Assembly (NCBI GenBank): GCA_964398775.1
Contig: CAYNND010000011.1
Location: 1-34,730, forward strand
DNA from: CAYNND01 sp964398775
GTDB lineage: Bacteria > Patescibacteriota > Minisyncoccia > Phycocordibacterales > UBA2100
Direction: 5' to 3'
DNA: 34,730 bases
Under the pieces are notes generated by a model. That model ran no database searches. It was given only the letters and a program-made list of their open reading frames with translations, and was not told the DNA's origin. The position numbers were made by a program, and so were the translations under genes. Positions within the stretch are counted from its first letter, which is position 1. Each line of letters starts with the position of its first letter. Below, in pieces: positions 12,456 to 21,170 of this stretch.

Positions 12456-13720
12456 TAGTTCTCAGTTTTTTCAGCTTCTCCCTCGAGCTTGATGGTGATT
12501 TTCTCTGAGTTTCCAGGAAGCTTCGAACGCCAGAATGGTCGAACTGTTGCGACAGCTTTTTCTATTTCTGGGAATTTTCCAAGTCGTGGCTTTATGTCAT
12601 CTCGAGGAGCTCCTGCGAGGTCTTTTGCAAGCTGGTCTCGGTCGATTGTGTAGGTCAACGTGTGCTCACCTGGAACTTGTATCTGTACAGGTTTTTTTCC
12701 ATATTGCGCTGAGTCAAATGCCTCTGTAGCAGTCAATTCAGGAACAGCAGCCGAAAACTCGATTCGCTTACTTTGAATCGGTGAGCCTGCCTCCGACGCG
12801 AGTGCTGCACCGAGGTCTTCCTTTTGCACAAAGAGTGCTTTTGCTTCAGCTGTCAGTGTAAAGAGCACCTGATCACCTTGAGCCGACTCGGTGACTTCAC
12901 CGACATCAGCTGATGTTGTTTTGCGAATGATAACACCAGTACCACCATAATTCTTTCCTGAGCGAACTGCCTCTATGAGCTCAGCTTCAAGCTCAGCGGT
13001 AATCTTCTTCTTTTCTGCAGCATCGATACTCTTACGAGTTCCAGAGAAACCACCCTGCATAGGACTGACCGTAGCTGCGGTAACTTTTTCAAAAAGCTCT
13101 GAGTTCTTTAGACCTGGGAGTGTGAAGGTTGCGCTTGTTGTATTGAAACTTTCGCCACCCTCATCTGCGTATACTTTTACTTCGAGTGTTCCTTGAGCAG
13201 GTACTACGATAGAATCTCGTACACGGTAGATTTTTCCTTCTGCACTCTCAAACCGTGTGTTTTTTATTAGTTTCTGGTCTCGCCCATTTGTGTTACTTAT
13301 CTTGATAGTTCCAGATGCCTTTTCTGAAACTGTTTCTGTGACTGTCGGCACAACTGGTCGAGTAACTGTCACTGCCCAAGACTCTACTGTGTATTGCAAT
13401 GCACCCTCTGTAGCAGTCGGGTATGCAGTGATTGTCGGGTCTTGTGTTGTTTTTACTTTTACAGGCGTCACTGTGACTGTTGCTTCTGGAAATACTACAG
13501 GGAGGAGCGCCGCAAGCACGAGGCATGCGACAGTTGCGATAACAGCATAAATAATCCATGGCTTACCGCCAGCAGTAGCATCGTCGTCTTGTTCTTCTTT
13601 AAATACTTGTCTGACTTCGCGTTTTTGTTGTGGACGTGCAATGCGTAAATCACGTATACTGCGTCGCTCTGGCTGCTGTTCTGATTCTTTGTAATTTTCG
13701 TTGTTTTGTTCTGGTTCCAT
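12455..13720 (-). CDS. Bitopic 'baseplate J-like' protein
   Basis: 421 residues. A charged cytoplasmic tail of about 53 residues (rich in Glu, Gln, Arg) precedes one membrane helix (YAVIATVACLVLAALLPVVF, about 57-76). The rest lies outside: a beta-rich region (ATVTVTPVKVKTT...), then GTIKISNTNGRD, LIKNTRF, IVVPAQG and GGFSGTRKSID, the pattern annotated as baseplate J-like in many Patescibacteria. Here it is a membrane protein, not part of a phage cluster: no phage genes are nearby. Extended TGCTACACT lies 8 nt before the chosen ATG; the upstream in-frame ATG at 13738 overlaps that box. It is coupled to the 323-aa gene. Confidence 0.8.
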   Translation of the reverse strand: MEPEQNNENYKESEQQPERRSIRDLRIARPQQKREVRQVFKEEQDDDATAGGKPWIIYAVIATVACLVLAALLPVVFPEATVTVTPVKVKTTQDPTITAYPTATEGALQYTVESWAVTVTRPVVPTVTETVSEKASGTIKISNTNGRDQKLIKNTRFESAEGKIYRVRDSIVVPAQGTLEVKVYADEGGESFNTTSATFTLPGLKNSELFEKVTAATVSPMQGGFSGTRKSIDAAEKKKITAELEAELIEAVRSGKNYGGTGVIIRKTTSADVGEVTESAQGDQVLFTLTAEAKALFVQKEDLGAALASEAGSPIQSKRIEFSAAVPELTATEAFDSAQYGKKPVQIQVPGEHTLTYTIDRDQLAKDLAGAPRDDIKPRLGKFPEIEKAVATVRPFWRSKLPGNSEKITIKLEGEAEKTEN

Positions 13721-13728
13721 ACCTCTAG

Positions 13729-13734
13729 AGTGTA
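13729..13734 (-). promoter_or_regulatory. -10 box of the bitopic protein gene
   Basis: TACACT in an extended TGCTACACT context on the minus strand, 8 nt before the ATG at 13720. Confidence 0.55.
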
Positions 13735-13751
13735 GCATAGAATATGGCTTG

Positions 13752-14873
13752 TCACACAGGTAGTGCAGTTGCTTTTGGGTCTGTAGTTACGTGAGCATAG
13801 ATGGCAAGGAGCATATGCTCTGCATGAACTGCCATATACGCAATATGTTTTGCATCAAAAACGATTTTCTCAGGAACGAGAGATGGGTTATCAAGCGCTT
13901 TACTCAAGACACTCACCCAAAAGTGCTCGTGATGACGCTCAGTTATCAGAAACATACGCGCTGGGAACATAACAACCCCAGATGATTGCTGTTGCAGCAC
14001 GGCTTTCAACTCTTGAGCTGATTGCTCTATAAAGGCAGTGAGTGACGAGCGGACATCATCAGTGAGTGTTCCGTCTGCATGGAGCCGAAGTAGTCCCTCA
14101 ACAAACTCATGTGTAATACCGAGGTGCGCACGCACACCCTCAAGGAGTCGTCGCCCTCCGATAGGGAGTGTCACCTGATGTGTCATGGTTCTCTTTGTGT
14201 ACACACTAATCTCAAACGATTCTGGAGCTATCTCGCACAGTGCAAACGTTGCACCAGCTTCAGTGTGCAGTCCTCCGAGCATGATACCGACAAGTTGCGC
14301 ATAGTTGTGTATTTCATACGATGTGCCGCCTCGAGACAATGGCTCGATGACTGCCTTTTGCACACCGCCCGCGAGTGATTCTTGAATGATGGTACACGTT
14401 GCTTCATGAGCAATTTTGCCGATTGGAGTGTCAGTGTGGTAGCCATTGAGCGCTACTCCGGTCATGTATTCACGAAAGACTGATGACGTACCTGCAGAGT
14501 TTGTCTCAGCGGTTGCCTTGCGTGCTGATTCGAGCACTTCTTGAATGTGTAGTTTTGTTATTGTCGTATCCCCTTTGAACGCGTATGTGTGTTGAATCGA
14601 ACGTGAACTACAGAGCGGTGCATGCACAGTAAACACAACTGAGTATTGTTTTACGTTGTATTCTCTGCAAAGTATCTCAATCAATTCCTGTGCGCGAACA
14701 CGTATTGCCACGAGCGTCTTATGAAAATGCCTCGAATCTGGAAAGTGTGTCGAGCGCGTCGCACGTACAGTGTGTAGACTTGAAAGCGCACCTTTTTCAA
14801 CGAGTGCAACTGACACAGAGTGCAGTGATACATCTATGTAGAGTGTATGTGATACAGGTAGCACCGAAATCAT
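13752..14873 (-). CDS. PilM/FtsA-like actin-fold (ASKHA) protein
   Basis: 373 residues. An N-terminal LYIDVSLHSVSVALVE resembles the phosphate-1 strand-loop-strand of the actin/HSP70 ATPase fold, and LPIGGRRLLEGVRAHLGIT resembles the FtsA/PilM region that ends GG..T..L...LGI. The middle (VFREYMTGVALNGYHTD) is also in the style of PilM-type proteins, where 'LNGY.T' recurs. The homology is remote and based on pattern only. A TATACT box lies 6 nt before the ATG. It is followed 31 nt later by the bitopic baseplate J-like gene, an arrangement reminiscent of PilM with its bitopic partners. Confidence 0.6.
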   Translation of the reverse strand: MISVLPVSHTLYIDVSLHSVSVALVEKGALSSLHTVRATRSTHFPDSRHFHKTLVAIRVRAQELIEILCREYNVKQYSVVFTVHAPLCSSRSIQHTYAFKGDTTITKLHIQEVLESARKATAETNSAGTSSVFREYMTGVALNGYHTDTPIGKIAHEATCTIIQESLAGGVQKAVIEPLSRGGTSYEIHNYAQLVGIMLGGLHTEAGATFALCEIAPESFEISVYTKRTMTHQVTLPIGGRRLLEGVRAHLGITHEFVEGLLRLHADGTLTDDVRSSLTAFIEQSAQELKAVLQQQSSGVVMFPARMFLITERHHEHFWVSVLSKALDNPSLVPEKIVFDAKHIAYMAVHAEHMLLAIYAHVTTDPKATALPV

Positions 14874-14879
14874 TGCACT

Positions 14880-14885
14880 AGTATA
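14880..14885 (-). promoter_or_regulatory. -10 box of the PilM-like gene
   Basis: TATACT on the minus strand, 6 nt from the ATG. Confidence 0.7.
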
Positions 14886-14925
14886 GCAAATGCATCAGCA
14901 CACGGATGTACCTGTCCCCACCCTC

Positions 14926-16158
14926 TTACACATGGAGGCGGTTTCGCATTCTTTTACGATGAAACTCAATCGCAAATCTATGTGCTTCAGCGTTTGCGAG
15001 CAAAATAGCTTTTTTGTGGGTCGTTGCATACTCTTGGTTCCCGAGAATATCTTTTGGCTTGTGATGATTATCTTTTAAGACACTAACAACCCTATCCCGC
15101 AACTGCTCAGGTAAGAGTGCTGCGAGTGCTGCTCGCTGTGGTTCTCCGCCGTCTGCTACAAAAATATCTGGAAGTGGCCACTCGCTGTGCTTCATGCGAC
15201 GAGTGACGATTTCACGGAGCTGGCCTACATCATCGTTCTTCTGCACCTTTAGAATAAACTTTCGATAGCCTTCTTTTGCAATCGCGCCGTTTACAACTGT
15301 GGTAATAACCCCAACCACTTCTGAGCCTGCTGTATGAGATATGTCATACGCTTCAATGCGAAACGACCCTCCATCAGACATGCGTACCGCATCTTCTTTG
15401 ATAAGGGCGACATCTCTGATGTGCTCGAGGGCGAAAATTGTTTTTTGAATGCGTGCTGCCTTCTCAAAGTCTTCATCCGCACTGCATATTTTTTGTTCTT
15501 TTCGTAAATCACGAAGTATGTCTTTTTTCTTTGCAGAGAGAAATTGAGAAATATGCTTCACCTGCTGCTTGTATTCTTGGGCTCCCATCGTTCCCGAACA
15601 TACGCCTGGGCACAGCCCTATTTGTGCGTTAAAGCACGGTTTACCTGAAGCTGGTGTGCATGTATCACGGTATGGAAATATTTTCCTGATTATTCCAAGT
15701 GCAATTTTCAAATTTCTCCCTTCAGGGTATGGTCCGAAAATTGCCCCGCTTGGAAATGGGGATGCGGAAGAAAAAAGCTCACGACCACGAGCAATGAGTA
15801 CTCGTGGAAACTCCTCTTTTGTGATGACGACATAGTTGTAGCTTTTGTTGTCTCGCTCGCGAACGTTATATGGCGGTTGAAATTTTTTGATAAGCTGTGC
15901 CTCGAGCATAAGTGCTTCAAGCACTGAGTCAGTCACATGCCAATCAAGCATTTTTGACTTCTCAACCATAGTGACAACACGCTCTCCGCGAGTATCAATC
16001 AAGTCTTTTGAAAAATAGCTTTTCACCCTGCTCTTGAGCGATGTTGCTTTCCCTATATACAATTTTTTCCCTTGTGTATCCTTGAATATATACACCCCCG
16101 GGGTATCTGGTAGCTGCACCGTGTTAAGGTATTCTTTTTTCACATGGACAGTCTGCAT
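14926..16158 (-). CDS. uvrC: Excinuclease UvrC, short form lacking the C-terminal helix-hairpin-helix domain
   Basis: 410 residues against about 600 in typical UvrC. It makes the two incisions around DNA lesions after UvrA-UvrB recognition. Present: GIY-YIG nuclease (PGVYIFKD...LYIGKATSLKSRV, residues about 19-45), the Cys-rich region, a UVR motif (DEDFEKAARIQKTI, about 220-240), and the RNase H-like nuclease (EAYDISHTAGS, FVADGGEPQ, EAHRFAIEFHRK). Absent: the tandem helix-hairpin-helix. The frequent RDEAH motif reads NAEAH here. A TATACA box lies 5 nt before the ATG. Confidence 0.93.
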   Translation of the reverse strand: MQTVHVKKEYLNTVQLPDTPGVYIFKDTQGKKLYIGKATSLKSRVKSYFSKDLIDTRGERVVTMVEKSKMLDWHVTDSVLEALMLEAQLIKKFQPPYNVRERDNKSYNYVVITKEEFPRVLIARGRELFSSASPFPSGAIFGPYPEGRNLKIALGIIRKIFPYRDTCTPASGKPCFNAQIGLCPGVCSGTMGAQEYKQQVKHISQFLSAKKKDILRDLRKEQKICSADEDFEKAARIQKTIFALEHIRDVALIKEDAVRMSDGGSFRIEAYDISHTAGSEVVGVITTVVNGAIAKEGYRKFILKVQKNDDVGQLREIVTRRMKHSEWPLPDIFVADGGEPQRAALAALLPEQLRDRVVSVLKDNHHKPKDILGNQEYATTHKKAILLANAEAHRFAIEFHRKRMRNRLHV

Positions 16159-16163
16159 GCAGT

Positions 16164-16192
16164 TGTATAAAATCGCAAGCTCCGCGTATACT
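16164..16192. promoter_or_regulatory. Divergent -10 boxes of uvrC and the 16199 gene
   Basis: Minus TATACA at 16164-16169 (5 nt from uvrC) and plus TATACT at 16187-16192 (6 nt from the 16199 ATG). The two start codons are only 40 bp apart, so the promoters must overlap. Confidence 0.65.
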
Positions 16193-16198
16193 TGTCAG

Positions 16199-16804
16199 AT
16201 GTCACTTGAGCGACCATCACAACCACGAGAATCAGTATTCTACGATGGCGTGCACTGGCGAGTGACGCTTGATGGAACACATTCTGTACCCGTTCACCGC
16301 AAACTCGGTGCAATTATCAGAATGGGACTCTATGCGTCAAAAAAACTCCCTGAAATTACACAACGCCTTCCACGTCATGAATTGCACATGGATGCAATCT
16401 ACAGAAATCACCACGCATATAATTGCCACAGAACTGCCCTCGAAATACAAGGCGAGGCGCTTGATTTGTATGATGCAGCATATTCTTATAAACCAAAAAT
16501 ACTTGAAAAGTTTTCAGATCCGCGCAATGCAGTGACTCACATTGAAGGAGTTCGAGATATAGTTCGAGAAGGTACATTTCCTCGATGGGTTCATTTCATG
16601 AGTGAGCGCGAAGAGAGTCCACTCCATTCAACTTGCATCTTGGGAGTGGATGAGCGAGGAACGTATATCTGCTTTGAGAAGCAGTCGTACTACGATGCAC
16701 CGTTCCACCTCATAAAGCTCGACGATGTACTGCGTCAATTTAGCAGCATCGTACACACTGCCTGTGTTGAGCCAGCAATGGAGCAGTACCGCGTATCGAA
16801 GTAG
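16199..16804 (+). CDS. Unknown protein with a possible Cys-His(-Asp) catalytic site
   Basis: 201 residues, no signal peptide or membrane helix. AYNCHRTALEIQG places Cys76 at the start of a helix, PLHSTCILGVD gives His143 at a strand start, and FEKQSYYDAPFHL gives Gln162 and Asp166 in the next strand. This spacing and order resemble papain-like/NlpC-type folds, but no family is recognised and the assignment is inference. TATACT lies 6 nt before the ATG at 16199; the in-frame extension to 16034 lies inside uvrC on the other strand and is rejected. It ends 3 nt from the uvrA stop, convergent. Confidence 0.7.
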   Translation: MSLERPSQPRESVFYDGVHWRVTLDGTHSVPVHRKLGAIIRMGLYASKKLPEITQRLPRHELHMDAIYRNHHAYNCHRTALEIQGEALDLYDAAYSYKPKILEKFSDPRNAVTHIEGVRDIVREGTFPRWVHFMSEREESPLHSTCILGVDERGTYICFEKQSYYDAPFHLIKLDDVLRQFSSIVHTACVEPAMEQYRVSK

Positions 16805-16807
16805 TTG

Positions 16808-19432
16808 CTATAAAATCTTTTTGAGATACGCACCGGTGTGGCTCTTCTTATTGTTTGCCACCTGTTCTGGCGTTCCTTTTGCGACTATCTGTCCCCCACC
16901 TGTGCCACCTTCAGGGCCCATGTCAATAATGTAATCAGCACATTTTATCAAATCAAGATTGTGTTCAATAACTACTACTGAGTTGCCGCGGTCAACGAGT
17001 TTTTGAAGAATTTCAATCAACCGTGCGACATCATCGTAGTGCAGTCCTACTGTTGGCTCATCAAGCAGATAAATTGCTTTTGTAGTATTTGGGCGGTAGA
17101 GCTCAGCTGCAATTTTCACACGCTGCGCTTCGCCACCTGAAAGTGTTGTTGCACTCTGACCAATCTTGAGATACCCAAGTCCAACATCAAGCAAGCTCTG
17201 GAGTCGATCTGCAATCGCCGGAATATCTTCAAAAAATGTACACCCTTCCTCAACAGTCATCGACAGCACATCGTGAATGTTTTTCTTTTTGTACGTTACA
17301 TCAAGCGTTTCTTTCATGAAGCGCTTTCCATTGCACACATCACATGTCACGTAGACCGTCGGGAGAAAATGCATTTCGACAGCTACAAGACCATTACCTT
17401 GGCACGCTTCACAGCGCCCACCCTTTACGTTGAAGCTAAAGCGTCCTGGTTTCCAACCTCGCGCCTTCGCTTCTGTCGTCATAGCAAAAAGGTCACGGAT
17501 ATGGTTAAAGGAGCCGGTGTAGGTCGCAGGATTACTACGCGGAGTTCTGCCAATTGGCGATTGGTCTATCAAAACCATGCGACTCAAGTACTCACTTCCC
17601 TCAAATTTTGATACATTGTAGAGGTGTGGAGTACGGTAGCGCATCTCAAGTCGCGCTCGAAGATTTTGATGCAATATTTCATAGAGCATCGTTGATTTAC
17701 CTGAGCCCGATACTCCAGTGATGCAGACAAGCTTCCCAAGTGGTATATCAACGCTTACATTGTCGAGGTTAAACTTTGTCGCTCCTTGAATAATGAGCGT
17801 TCCTTTCGGTGTCTCGCGGCGCTTCTCTGGCACGGACACTTTCTTTTCACCTCGAAGGTATGCAAGTGTTGAGGAACCACTTGTGTTTTTCTTAGCAGTT
17901 AACAAATCTTCAAGATACCCTTGTACTACGACATTACCTCCATGCACTCCCGCGCCAGGCCCAATATCGACAATGTAATCAGATGCAAAGATGGTATCTT
18001 CATCGTGCTCAACAACGAGCACGGTATTACCAAGATTCCTGAGGTGCTGGAGCGTCTTGATAAGTCGCTCATTGTCACGCTGGTGAAGCCCTATCGTTGG
18101 TTCATCAAGCACATACAGTGCTCCCACAAGCCCAGAACCGAGTTGTGACGCGAGACGGATACGTTGCGCTTCGCCACCTGAAAGGGTGTTTGCGCGTCTA
18201 TCGAGTGTCAGGTACTCGATTCCTACATCAAGCATGAACTGTATGCGTGCTGTAATCTCTCGTATGACAGGTGCGGAAATCTCTTGCTCTTTTTTGTTTA
18301 ACTTTAGTGCGTTAAAAAATGTCTGTGCATCTTCAATTGAGAGCGACGCTACTTCAACAATATTGAGCCCTTTGTGCGGTCCCGCATCGGGCGCGTTTTT
18401 CTTAAAGTTCTTGAACTTAATATCTGCGTTGCCGATAAAGACATTGAGCGACTCTGGGCGAAGGCGAGCTCCATGACACGTAGTACACGGCTCAAAGTCA
18501 AAGAAATTCGCAGTACCCAATCCTTTACACTCAGGACACGCTCCGTATGGCGAGTTGAAAGAAAAGAGTCTCGGTTCAACTTCAGGAAAAGAGAATCCAT
18601 CATGTGGACACATAAACTTTGAAGAAACCATACGCTCAGTACCATTTGGTTGCACAATTTTGACCAAGCCTTCACTTTCATGGAGCGCTCGCTCTATCGC
18701 TTCCGAGACACGTTCACGTACGCCCTTTGGATCATCAGCAAACTCACTCACGAAGAACTCATCAATTACTATATCGATGTTATGAGTATGTGTTCGACTC
18801 AGCTCAATACGATCTCTCAGTGATACCAGCTTTCCATCTATCAAAGCACGCTCGAAACCACGCCCGAGCATGTCGTAGAGAAGCTGATAGTACTCTCCTT
18901 TTCTTCCAACGACGACAGGGGCAGCAATGAGTATCTTTCCCTTCGTCACACCAACACCGAGCACTTTCTCTCCTTTCTCACCGCTGACTATCTCCTTCAC
19001 CAGATGCATGATGGTATCGAGAATTTCCTCGTTTGAAAGTTTTTTTATCTCATGCCCACATGCAATGCAGTATGGTTTCCCAATTCGAGCAAAAAGTACA
19101 CGGAGATAGTCATATATCTCAGTGATCGTAGCAACAGTGGAGCGCGGGTTGTTTGAACGACTCTTTTGGTCGATTGAAATTGCAGGAGAGAGACCTGAAA
19201 TTTCATCAACATCAGGTTTCTGCATTTGTCGCAAAAACTGACGCGCATACGACGAGAGCGATTCAATATACTTTCGTTGTCCTTCAGCAAAAATCGTATC
19301 AAACGCCAAAGATGATTTACCAGAGCCTGAAAGCCCAGTAACCACGACCATTTTATTGCGTGGCATCTCTACATCAATATTCTTTAAGTTGTGTGTTTTC
19401 GCACCTTTTACGATGATTTTATCTTCAGCCAT
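16808..19432 (-). CDS. uvrA: Excinuclease UvrA
   Basis: 874 residues, somewhat shorter than the usual 940. It is the damage-sensing ABC ATPase of nucleotide excision repair. Both ATPase modules are complete: Walker A GLSGSGKSS and GVSGSGKST, signatures LSGGEAQRIRLAS and LSGGEAQRVKIAA, and LDEPTIGLH/LDEPTVGLH. Zinc modules: CEACQGNG...CDVCNGKR is intact; the first module reads CPHDG, with the second Cys replaced by Asp, then CPECKG (a variant also found elsewhere in the family). The ATG at 19430-19432 is preceded by TACAGT at 6 nt. Upstream lies the assembly gap. Confidence 0.96.
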   Translation of the reverse strand: MAEDKIIVKGAKTHNLKNIDVEMPRNKMVVVTGLSGSGKSSLAFDTIFAEGQRKYIESLSSYARQFLRQMQKPDVDEISGLSPAISIDQKSRSNNPRSTVATITEIYDYLRVLFARIGKPYCIACGHEIKKLSNEEILDTIMHLVKEIVSGEKGEKVLGVGVTKGKILIAAPVVVGRKGEYYQLLYDMLGRGFERALIDGKLVSLRDRIELSRTHTHNIDIVIDEFFVSEFADDPKGVRERVSEAIERALHESEGLVKIVQPNGTERMVSSKFMCPHDGFSFPEVEPRLFSFNSPYGACPECKGLGTANFFDFEPCTTCHGARLRPESLNVFIGNADIKFKNFKKNAPDAGPHKGLNIVEVASLSIEDAQTFFNALKLNKKEQEISAPVIREITARIQFMLDVGIEYLTLDRRANTLSGGEAQRIRLASQLGSGLVGALYVLDEPTIGLHQRDNERLIKTLQHLRNLGNTVLVVEHDEDTIFASDYIVDIGPGAGVHGGNVVVQGYLEDLLTAKKNTSGSSTLAYLRGEKKVSVPEKRRETPKGTLIIQGATKFNLDNVSVDIPLGKLVCITGVSGSGKSTMLYEILHQNLRARLEMRYRTPHLYNVSKFEGSEYLSRMVLIDQSPIGRTPRSNPATYTGSFNHIRDLFAMTTEAKARGWKPGRFSFNVKGGRCEACQGNGLVAVEMHFLPTVYVTCDVCNGKRFMKETLDVTYKKKNIHDVLSMTVEEGCTFFEDIPAIADRLQSLLDVGLGYLKIGQSATTLSGGEAQRVKIAAELYRPNTTKAIYLLDEPTVGLHYDDVARLIEILQKLVDRGNSVVVIEHNLDLIKCADYIIDMGPEGGTGGGQIVAKGTPEQVANNKKSHTGAYLKKIL

Positions 19433-19434
19433 CG

Positions 19435-19489
19435 GGCTACTGTAGCACAAAGGTGCTGACTGAGCATGTACAATTGTATGGACTTACCC
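19435..19489. repeat. 55-bp duplicate, left copy (assembly overlap)
   Basis: Identical to 19590-19644. It ends exactly where the N run begins. Confidence 0.95.
19439..19444 (-). promoter_or_regulatory. -10 box of uvrA
   Basis: Extended TGCTACAGT on the minus strand, 6 nt before the uvrA ATG. It lies within the 55-bp sequence repeated across the gap. Confidence 0.6.
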
Positions 19490-19589
19490 NNNNNNNNNNN
19501 NNNNNNNNNNNNNNNNNNNNNNNNNNNNNNNNNNNNNNNNNNNNNNNNNNNNNNNNNNNNNNNNNNNNNNNNNNNNNNNNNNNNNNNNN
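19490..19589. other. Assembly gap of 100 N
   Basis: Exactly 100 N, the conventional unknown-size scaffold gap, flanked by an identical 55-bp sequence on both sides. Confidence 0.99.
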
Positions 19590-19644
19590 GGCTACTGTAG
19601 CACAAAGGTGCTGACTGAGCATGTACAATTGTATGGACTTACCC
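19590..19644. repeat. 55-bp duplicate, right copy (assembly overlap)
   Basis: Identical to 19435-19489. It contains a second copy of the uvrA -10 region and the stop codon of the phosphatase gene. Confidence 0.95.
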
Positions 19645-20271
19645 AAGGTGTGCTTCATCGCTCCACGTGTGCAAATTCCACCCGTTCTCCTTTGTGAAAA
19701 TACACTTTGTAATGCCTGTGTTTGCATGAGTTATGTGTGATGCAAAAACTCGATGTATTTCAGGGGTAAATGCATCATGAAACAGAATCACTCCAACTAT
19801 ATATTTCAAAATGTCACGATGTGTGACAGCGATAATATGGCGCTCAGGAAATGCGATTATTTCAGCGAGAATACTGTGTGCACGTTCGCGCAGTTCATAG
19901 AAACCTTCTTCGTCATGAATGCGATTTTCTTTGCCTTGAATGTAGAAAGCTCCCTCAACTTGATGCATGACGGCACGTGCATGCGGGTCATCTTTAGCGA
20001 CTCCACGAACGATACTAGGACGTAGACGCTCAAACAGTAGTGTTGTTTCTCTGAGAGGTTTGTGTGTCGCAGATGCAATAATTTCTGCAGTTTGGTATGC
20101 CCTTTGATACGATGAATGTATTATTACATCATGAGGAATCTTCGCGCAGCGTAGAGCGACAGCATGCGCTTGGCGAATTCCAACTTCTGAAAGTGGTGTA
20201 TCTGGTGTTTGCCAAATACTCTTTGCATTTCCTTCTGTCTCTCCGTGTCTTATAAAATAAATATTCTTCAT
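19639..20271 (-). CDS. Histidine phosphatase family protein (phosphoglycerate mutase-like)
   Basis: 210 residues. The catalytic RHGETEGN motif (His about residue 8) opens the protein, LSEVGIRQA and SSYQRAYQTAEII follow, and a late VTHRDILKYIV supplies the second catalytic His. The family includes phosphoglycerate mutases and broad phosphatases; the substrate cannot be told. Start: an ATG at 20269-20271 lies 7 nt after TAGTAT, while the ATG three codons upstream abuts the box. If the gap is a plain overlap, its stop is about 50 nt from the uvrA start, on the same strand. Confidence 0.88.
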   Translation of the reverse strand: MKNIYFIRHGETEGNAKSIWQTPDTPLSEVGIRQAHAVALRCAKIPHDVIIHSSYQRAYQTAEIIASATHKPLRETTLLFERLRPSIVRGVAKDDPHARAVMHQVEGAFYIQGKENRIHDEEGFYELRERAHSILAEIIAFPERHIIAVTHRDILKYIVGVILFHDAFTPEIHRVFASHITHANTGITKCIFTKENGWNLHTWSDEAHLG

Positions 20272-20286
20272 GGTATGCATACTATA

Positions 20287-21084
20287 TTAAAAATCAGCAG
20301 GGACCTTTTCTAGCACTGCACGGAGCGACTCTATATTTGCTAGCAACATTTTGACGCCTGATTCAGGGATTTCTCTTAAGACATTTTCAGGTTCACCAGC
20401 CTTTCGTAACCGCTCTTTCATTGCCGCATAGAGCTGCTCACCTGACTCACCCGTGAGCGTGTTTTCAAGTTGTGTGATTTTTTCTAGTGCGATACGTATG
20501 ACATTGTGTGTATATATCTTACTCTTGAGTCGAAAGTGTATGCTGTTTGCATGCACTGTTCGTTTGGTGAGCATCGCTTCCCCAAAATCAAATAGAACAT
20601 ACCTATCACCGTGAATGGTTATATTTTTCGGCATTGATATATCAAGCGAATGATCGGCATCACCGAACAATGCTTCAAGTAGTAACATATCGGCACGTGC
20701 CGCATCGTTGCCCTTGGAGTCAATAATCTCATCGTATGGAACAAGCTGCGAATAGTAGTCAGGCCTTTTTTCAGTTTCATGCGCTGCTTCTGGTATTTGC
20801 TTCTTTTTGACTGGTACAACCTGTGCTGCTTGTATGACACCGCCAACGAGCATTGAAACCATCGCCTGTATGTGCGGGCTGCGTTTTGTATAACTTGCAT
20901 CTGCAGTAGAGGTGAGTTTAAAAAAAGAACGACCGTGTGTGTCCGTATACAATGGGAGTGCACGATACCTATCTCCTCTATCTTCTCGGTGAAAAGCAGT
21001 CCCTGAATGTGAAAACACCTCATCAAGCGACACGTAGACTGAGCTCTTGAAAGGTTCATTTTTGAGTCGTGGTCTTTCTGACAT
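20287..21084 (-). CDS. Kinase-like protein of unknown specificity
   Basis: 265 residues, soluble. FGDADHSLDISMPKNI (about 140-155) followed by VLFDFGEAM (about 163-171) gives an Asp...His...Asn...Asp-Phe-Gly order, the catalytic and metal-binding arrangement of protein-kinase-like folds such as HipA or PI-kinase-type enzymes. The N-terminal lobe would contain FFKLTSTADA, with a candidate ATP-site Lys. No glycine-rich loop is obvious. The assignment is by motif only. TACACT lies 6 nt before the ATG, and the intervening six bases include GGAG. It is divergent from thrC. Confidence 0.6.
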   Translation of the reverse strand: MSERPRLKNEPFKSSVYVSLDEVFSHSGTAFHREDRGDRYRALPLYTDTHGRSFFKLTSTADASYTKRSPHIQAMVSMLVGGVIQAAQVVPVKKKQIPEAAHETEKRPDYYSQLVPYDEIIDSKGNDAARADMLLLEALFGDADHSLDISMPKNITIHGDRYVLFDFGEAMLTKRTVHANSIHFRLKSKIYTHNVIRIALEKITQLENTLTGESGEQLYAAMKERLRKAGEPENVLREIPESGVKMLLANIESLRAVLEKVPADF

Positions 21085-21090
21085 TACTCC

Positions 21091-21096
21091 AGTGTA
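21091..21096 (-). promoter_or_regulatory. -10 box of the kinase-like gene
   Basis: TACACT on the minus strand, 6 nt from the ATG at 21084. Confidence 0.6.
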
Positions 21097-21158
21097 CTAC
21101 ATTCAGCTTTTGGTACCACAGATGAAATGTATATTTGTATCGACATGAAAAAACAAGG

Positions 21159-21164
21159 TACAAT
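21159..21164 (+). promoter_or_regulatory. -10 box of thrC
   Basis: TACAAT, 6 nt before the ATG at 21171. This excludes the in-frame upstream extension. Confidence 0.7.
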
Positions 21165-21170
21165 ACAAGC

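Noticed and set aside
12455..13720. Phage baseplate protein / prophage
   Set aside because: It has a single membrane helix and no phage genes around it; the baseplate J label is a remote domain similarity.
16034..16198. N-terminal extension of the 16199 gene
   Set aside because: It would lie antisense within uvrC and before the -10 box that is 6 nt from the internal ATG.
19435..19644. Direct repeat from a mobile element or duplication
   Set aside because: The copies abut a standard 100-N gap, and the length equals a common assembler k-mer; no transposase is present.
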